Shown piece by piece: positions 60,661 to 64,000 of a DNA stretch of 64,000 nucleotides. Source of the DNA: Incurvaria masculella (lineage: Eukaryota > Arthropoda > Insecta > Lepidoptera > Incurvariidae); the NCBI GenBank assembly GCA_946894095.1, contig OX335642.1:15945021-16009020 (forward strand). The letters are read 5' to 3'. The notes below the pieces were generated by a model. The model ran no database searches and was not told where the DNA came from. It saw nothing but the letters and a program-made list of their open reading frames with translations. The position numbers and the translations under genes are program-made. Each line of letters starts with the position of its first letter. Within the stretch, counting starts at the first letter, position 1.

Positions 60661-62482
60661 ACTATGTGGGTTTATTTAAAATCATACTCTTACTCCTATA
60701 GTGTGGTTAAGTAGTATGCTTGGATTCTCAAAAAAAGAGTGACTAAGATTGAACACAAAAAAAACTGAATATTATAAAATAAAAATTTAATAGATATGAT
60801 TGGCACCCTTTTGGGTACGGAACCCTAAAACGAATTCGACTAATACTATCAATTCGAAAATGAATAATAACAAAAATCTAGTAACGAATTCAACGTGAGC
60901 AAAATTACAAGCAAGAGGTAGATTTAAATAAAATTTTGTCATGTTTACCATCGGTCTGTTTTATGAGAATAGAGGTAGGGATTTCTTGATTCTGTCTGGA
61001 TCTCGCCTAAATCCCGCACAAACTAAACTCTATTAGTGTCGTATACATGTTTTTATGTAGATCGTGTATTGTGTATAAAATTTAGAGTATTTATGTGTAT
61101 CACGGCCCCGAGACTAAGAAGCAACATTTATAATTCTCTCCAGCGGCGGAGCAGGATGTCGAAACGGTTTTTGTGCGTTGAGTTTTGAAGAGTTTAAAGT
61201 AATGAGAGGAAGGTCCGTTGAATGGAGCGTTTTGTTTCTTGTAGTTTCGATTCTAATCGCGGTCGTGTTTCTTTAAATTGCTTTCACACCGGTCGAAGTG
61301 TTGTATAATGCTGGTGTGTTACTTCGACTGAACAAGCAACGCTCAGAGGTGTGTGGGTTACATCTCGTATGACGTTTTAGTGTCATTTCTTCACTGTGTT
61401 GAGGAACTTCAAAAGCACAAAAGTGGTCCCACTGCGTTTTTCCCCGTGCATGTCCTAAGAGCCGACTAAGGGATTTTTAGTCCATGTTAACTATAGGTCC
61501 TTACTTATCCTGCTAATACTATCCTATTTAGTGAACGATGGTCGACGTGGTCTTTATGGTCGTAACGGTGTTTGTTCGATGTTAGAGCAACGATTATCAC
61601 AAAAAACCTTTATTATACAAAATATGGTCTGAGTATGATTCATATAAGTCGCGCGCTTCATTAGGCGAGGCAAGAAACACGAAGAATACACATTGTGCTC
61701 GCGTGAGATGGTGTGCCGTGAGCTGCGCGTGTGTTTACTGATCCATGTCACCGAAACAATGAGGAATTTGGTGGCTCGCTTCCTGTGCCGGATCGCAATC
61801 GAATATTCCAGTTTACCCGTAAAAGGTTCTCAGAATGAGCATGAATTGCAGATGTCAGATGATATGGTCAAACATCGGGTAGACCACAGAAGAGGCAATG
61901 AAGAAGAGGTGTCATGTGATCATTACTCGTAAGTCATAGACTTACAACACAAATGCACTGTGGGCGTATTGGAAGTCCAACTGAAATTGTGGTTTCAAAT
62001 CGCTTGATTACCAGAAAAGCCAACACGGGAGAATCCGTAGTTACTCGTAATAAAACTTAACATCCGAAGCAAAACAAAGTCTGTGTAATTGAATAGCGAT
62101 TTAACAATTTCTCGGCCCATCATAAATAAGAGAGTAAAAATCTACGATAATCAGACGAGAGACTGGTAGACCCCAAGTACGTGAAAATTAAAGTTACGTA
62201 ATTTGAGTATTATTTATTCCCTCTAAATCAACTGTCACTCAACTTGTTCGATAAACTATCCCTGTTACTAATAATCCCAAATCATCCTCTTATTTTTTTT
62301 CCTTTGCATTGGCATGCAGTTTCGAATTCGAGGGAAAGAGACGAAGGGTTTATTAGTAGCAGGGTATATTATTAGTGTACATTTAAATGTGGTCGTTGTT
62401 TTGTTTTAGTATAAAATGTATGCTTGTAGAGTCTATGCAAAATGAGAAAGTCTTGGCGTACAATTGCTCCAGCTAACATTGT

Positions 62483-62525
62483 GATTTTTACGTGGCAAAC
62501 TGGGTGGGTTTGCCACGTAAAAATC
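62483..62525. other. Perfect 18-bp hairpin, 7-nt loop
   Basis: GATTTTTACGTGGCAAAC at 62483-62500 is exactly complementary to GTTTGCCACGTAAAAATC at 62508-62525, with loop TGGGTGG. Too short for a usual microRNA precursor. Confidence 0.85.
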
Positions 62526-62714
62526 CATCATTCAAATGACACAACTTGTTTTCGTGTTGATATCGATATAAGCAACATGTCGAAAAACCGTACACAGTTG
62601 CAGATGGGAAATATTGTTTTTTACTATTCCTTTTTGCCAAACATAACTAACATTGACCTGCAAAAAGTCACGGTAACGTGATATAGAATTATATTTTGAA
62701 CTAAGGTGAGGTCG

Positions 62715-62905
62715 CATCGCATAGGATGAAAATATAGTCGAAAGAGAAATGAAGGATTGTCTCTATTTTTATTTAATTTTAATGTAACTGTGCTTATAAA
62801 GGGAAGGTTCTGGTATGGCACCTAATTCCTTCGGTAATGCGGTGTGTTGGGTTTATATTATGACTGTGGGTGTGGTATTAGCCATCGATTTCCAGTTTAA
62901 TTAAG
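62715..62905 (+). repeat. SINE 3' half
   Basis: CATAGGATGAAAATATAGTC, CTTATAAAGGGAAGGTTCTG, CACCTAATTCCTTCGG and GTGGTATTAGCCATCG match the SINE body and end. The head is absent. Confidence 0.65.
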
Positions 62906-64000
62906 TATGGTTAGATTCGCTGCCATTTTCGAATGGCGTAACTAAAACATGGTGAGCTCTCGGGCTGGATGCGCCTGCGTCGATGGAATCAGGTCCCATC
63001 AGTCCGCCGATAGTCATCGAGATACTATGTTAAGTTACCGTGTGCCCTCCATCGCCAATCAACGTCGCTGGGTGCCTGGCTACCCTCTAGTCAAACGACA
63101 TCGCCTTTGATGAATGAAGGCACATTTTGAGCTCAACAAACACACATACATTGCTCGTGTAGGTACCTAGCAAGCAGAATGACGACCTAAAGGCTATGAG
63201 TAACGTGTGGTAACGTCTCAAACCCAGGTTGCCATAACCTTCATTTTCATCAGAGCCCGCTTTGTGGAAGGTGTGGAAGAAGTTCAGCTCTTATATCAGC
63301 CCGGCTATAAAGTTCCAATTTAACAGTGTTCTAGGATTCCCGCTAGGCTTTAGGTTACGTATGTTTTTTTTATTTCCTAAGATTATTACAGTTTTCCTGT
63401 CACATCTAAAACAGCATAATTTCCATACTTTGTATGAAGCTATATCAGGCATTTCCCATGAAAGTGTCCAACCTAGATCGCAGTGCTGTAGTGTTTAAAT
63501 GACGGCAGAAGTAATGTATAATTGTGCTGACAGAAATCGTTTGCCTCGTGACACATTGCGTTAGCCTACGTTAGAACCACAGACAGAACTACAGTATAAC
63601 TAGGAAGAGTAACTAACAAAAATCTACAATATTTTTAACTTAAAAATTAACTACCGACAAACTTTAAAAACGATTTATTAGAATTATAGAATGACAACAC
63701 ACCCCGCAACCATGCAGGGGTGCGGAAGGGGGTACCCCTAGCGATGATGGATAGTGTGAGTTGCTCCGAACAAGCATCGAGAGAGATCGCGATACATATT
63801 TTTTGAGCCGATACAACTACGATTATAGTCTGCCAAGAAAATATCTTTTTTTTAACGTGTACCAAATGTGACCGTCATTGTCTCAAGTGGACTCGACATT
63901 TAACATAATCATTCCGGGATACGTTCGGAAATGTTCGTGGTGTGGCACTAATGCCTTGCTGACTTCAAAATAGCCATTTAAGGATTTTTTATATGCAACC

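Larger units (their letters stand above)
59410..64000. other. cas: Probable cas intron, no exon recognised
   Basis: The first visible cas exon starts in mid-codon, so this stretch should be intron or hold an unrecognised exon. I saw no GC-rich, splice-flanked frame. It contains a telomere-like run, a MITE-like relic, a SINE fragment and a perfect short hairpin, listed separately. Confidence 0.5.

Noticed and set aside
61554..61932. Upstream cas exon at 61.6-61.9 kb
   Set aside because: The frames have no castor-like sequence, no matching splice sites and ordinary AT-driven composition.

Overview
The window is eukaryotic, almost certainly from a moth or butterfly. AT-rich introns and spacers surround short GC-rich exons with GT-AG borders. 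The repeats are insect-like: piggyBac- and mariner-type relics, TTAA-flanked MITEs, RTE- and jockey-like LINE fragments, tRNA- and 5S-headed SINEs, and a short (TTAGG)n run. No prokaryotic gene, operon, CRISPR array or free-standing tRNA gene was seen.

Two large host genes lie head to tail on the minus strand. (1) 34687 down to 5889: a two-domain receptor protein tyrosine phosphatase, best matched to insect Ptp99A (vertebrate PTPRG/PTPRZ class). I traced 21 coding exons whose phases all join, giving 1643 codons: signal peptide, two FN3 domains, one membrane helix, an active D1 domain (WPD and HCSAGVGR) and an inactive D2 domain with Asp in place of the catalytic Cys. (2) 59409 down to 43589: the zinc-finger part of castor (cas; vertebrate CASZ1), 20 exons and about 1214 codons with about 12 fingers. 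Its 5' exons are not visible and probably lie beyond position 64000. One junction, at cas exon 7, is uncertain.

Layout: 1-5800 spacer with a MITE pair; 5889-34687 Ptp99A, with its introns carrying a piggyBac relic (9030-10371), a roughly 415-bp (GGTC)n array (about 13876-14290), many SINEs, MITE pairs and an RTE LINE tail; 34770-43588 spacer with a transposase gene broken by a MITE, a mariner relic, tandem repeats and an AT-rich stretch that may be the cas 3' UTR; 43589-59409 cas exons; 59410-64000 probable cas intron.

The most interesting signals are these. The last donor of the short cas form overlaps its own stop codon, so splicing chooses between a 9-finger and a 12-finger protein, much like CASZ1b/CASZ1a. 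Four tandem copies of the cas exon 3 end include a decoy donor. A 34-bp minisatellite supplies the acceptor tract of cas exon 8. An exon-encoded basic/acidic insert of about 95 residues sits inside the catalytic fold of D1. A furin-like polybasic site lies in an insert within the first FN3 domain. SINEs share one body but carry either a tRNA-like or a 5S-rRNA-like head. All family assignments are from sequence reading alone; no database search was run.
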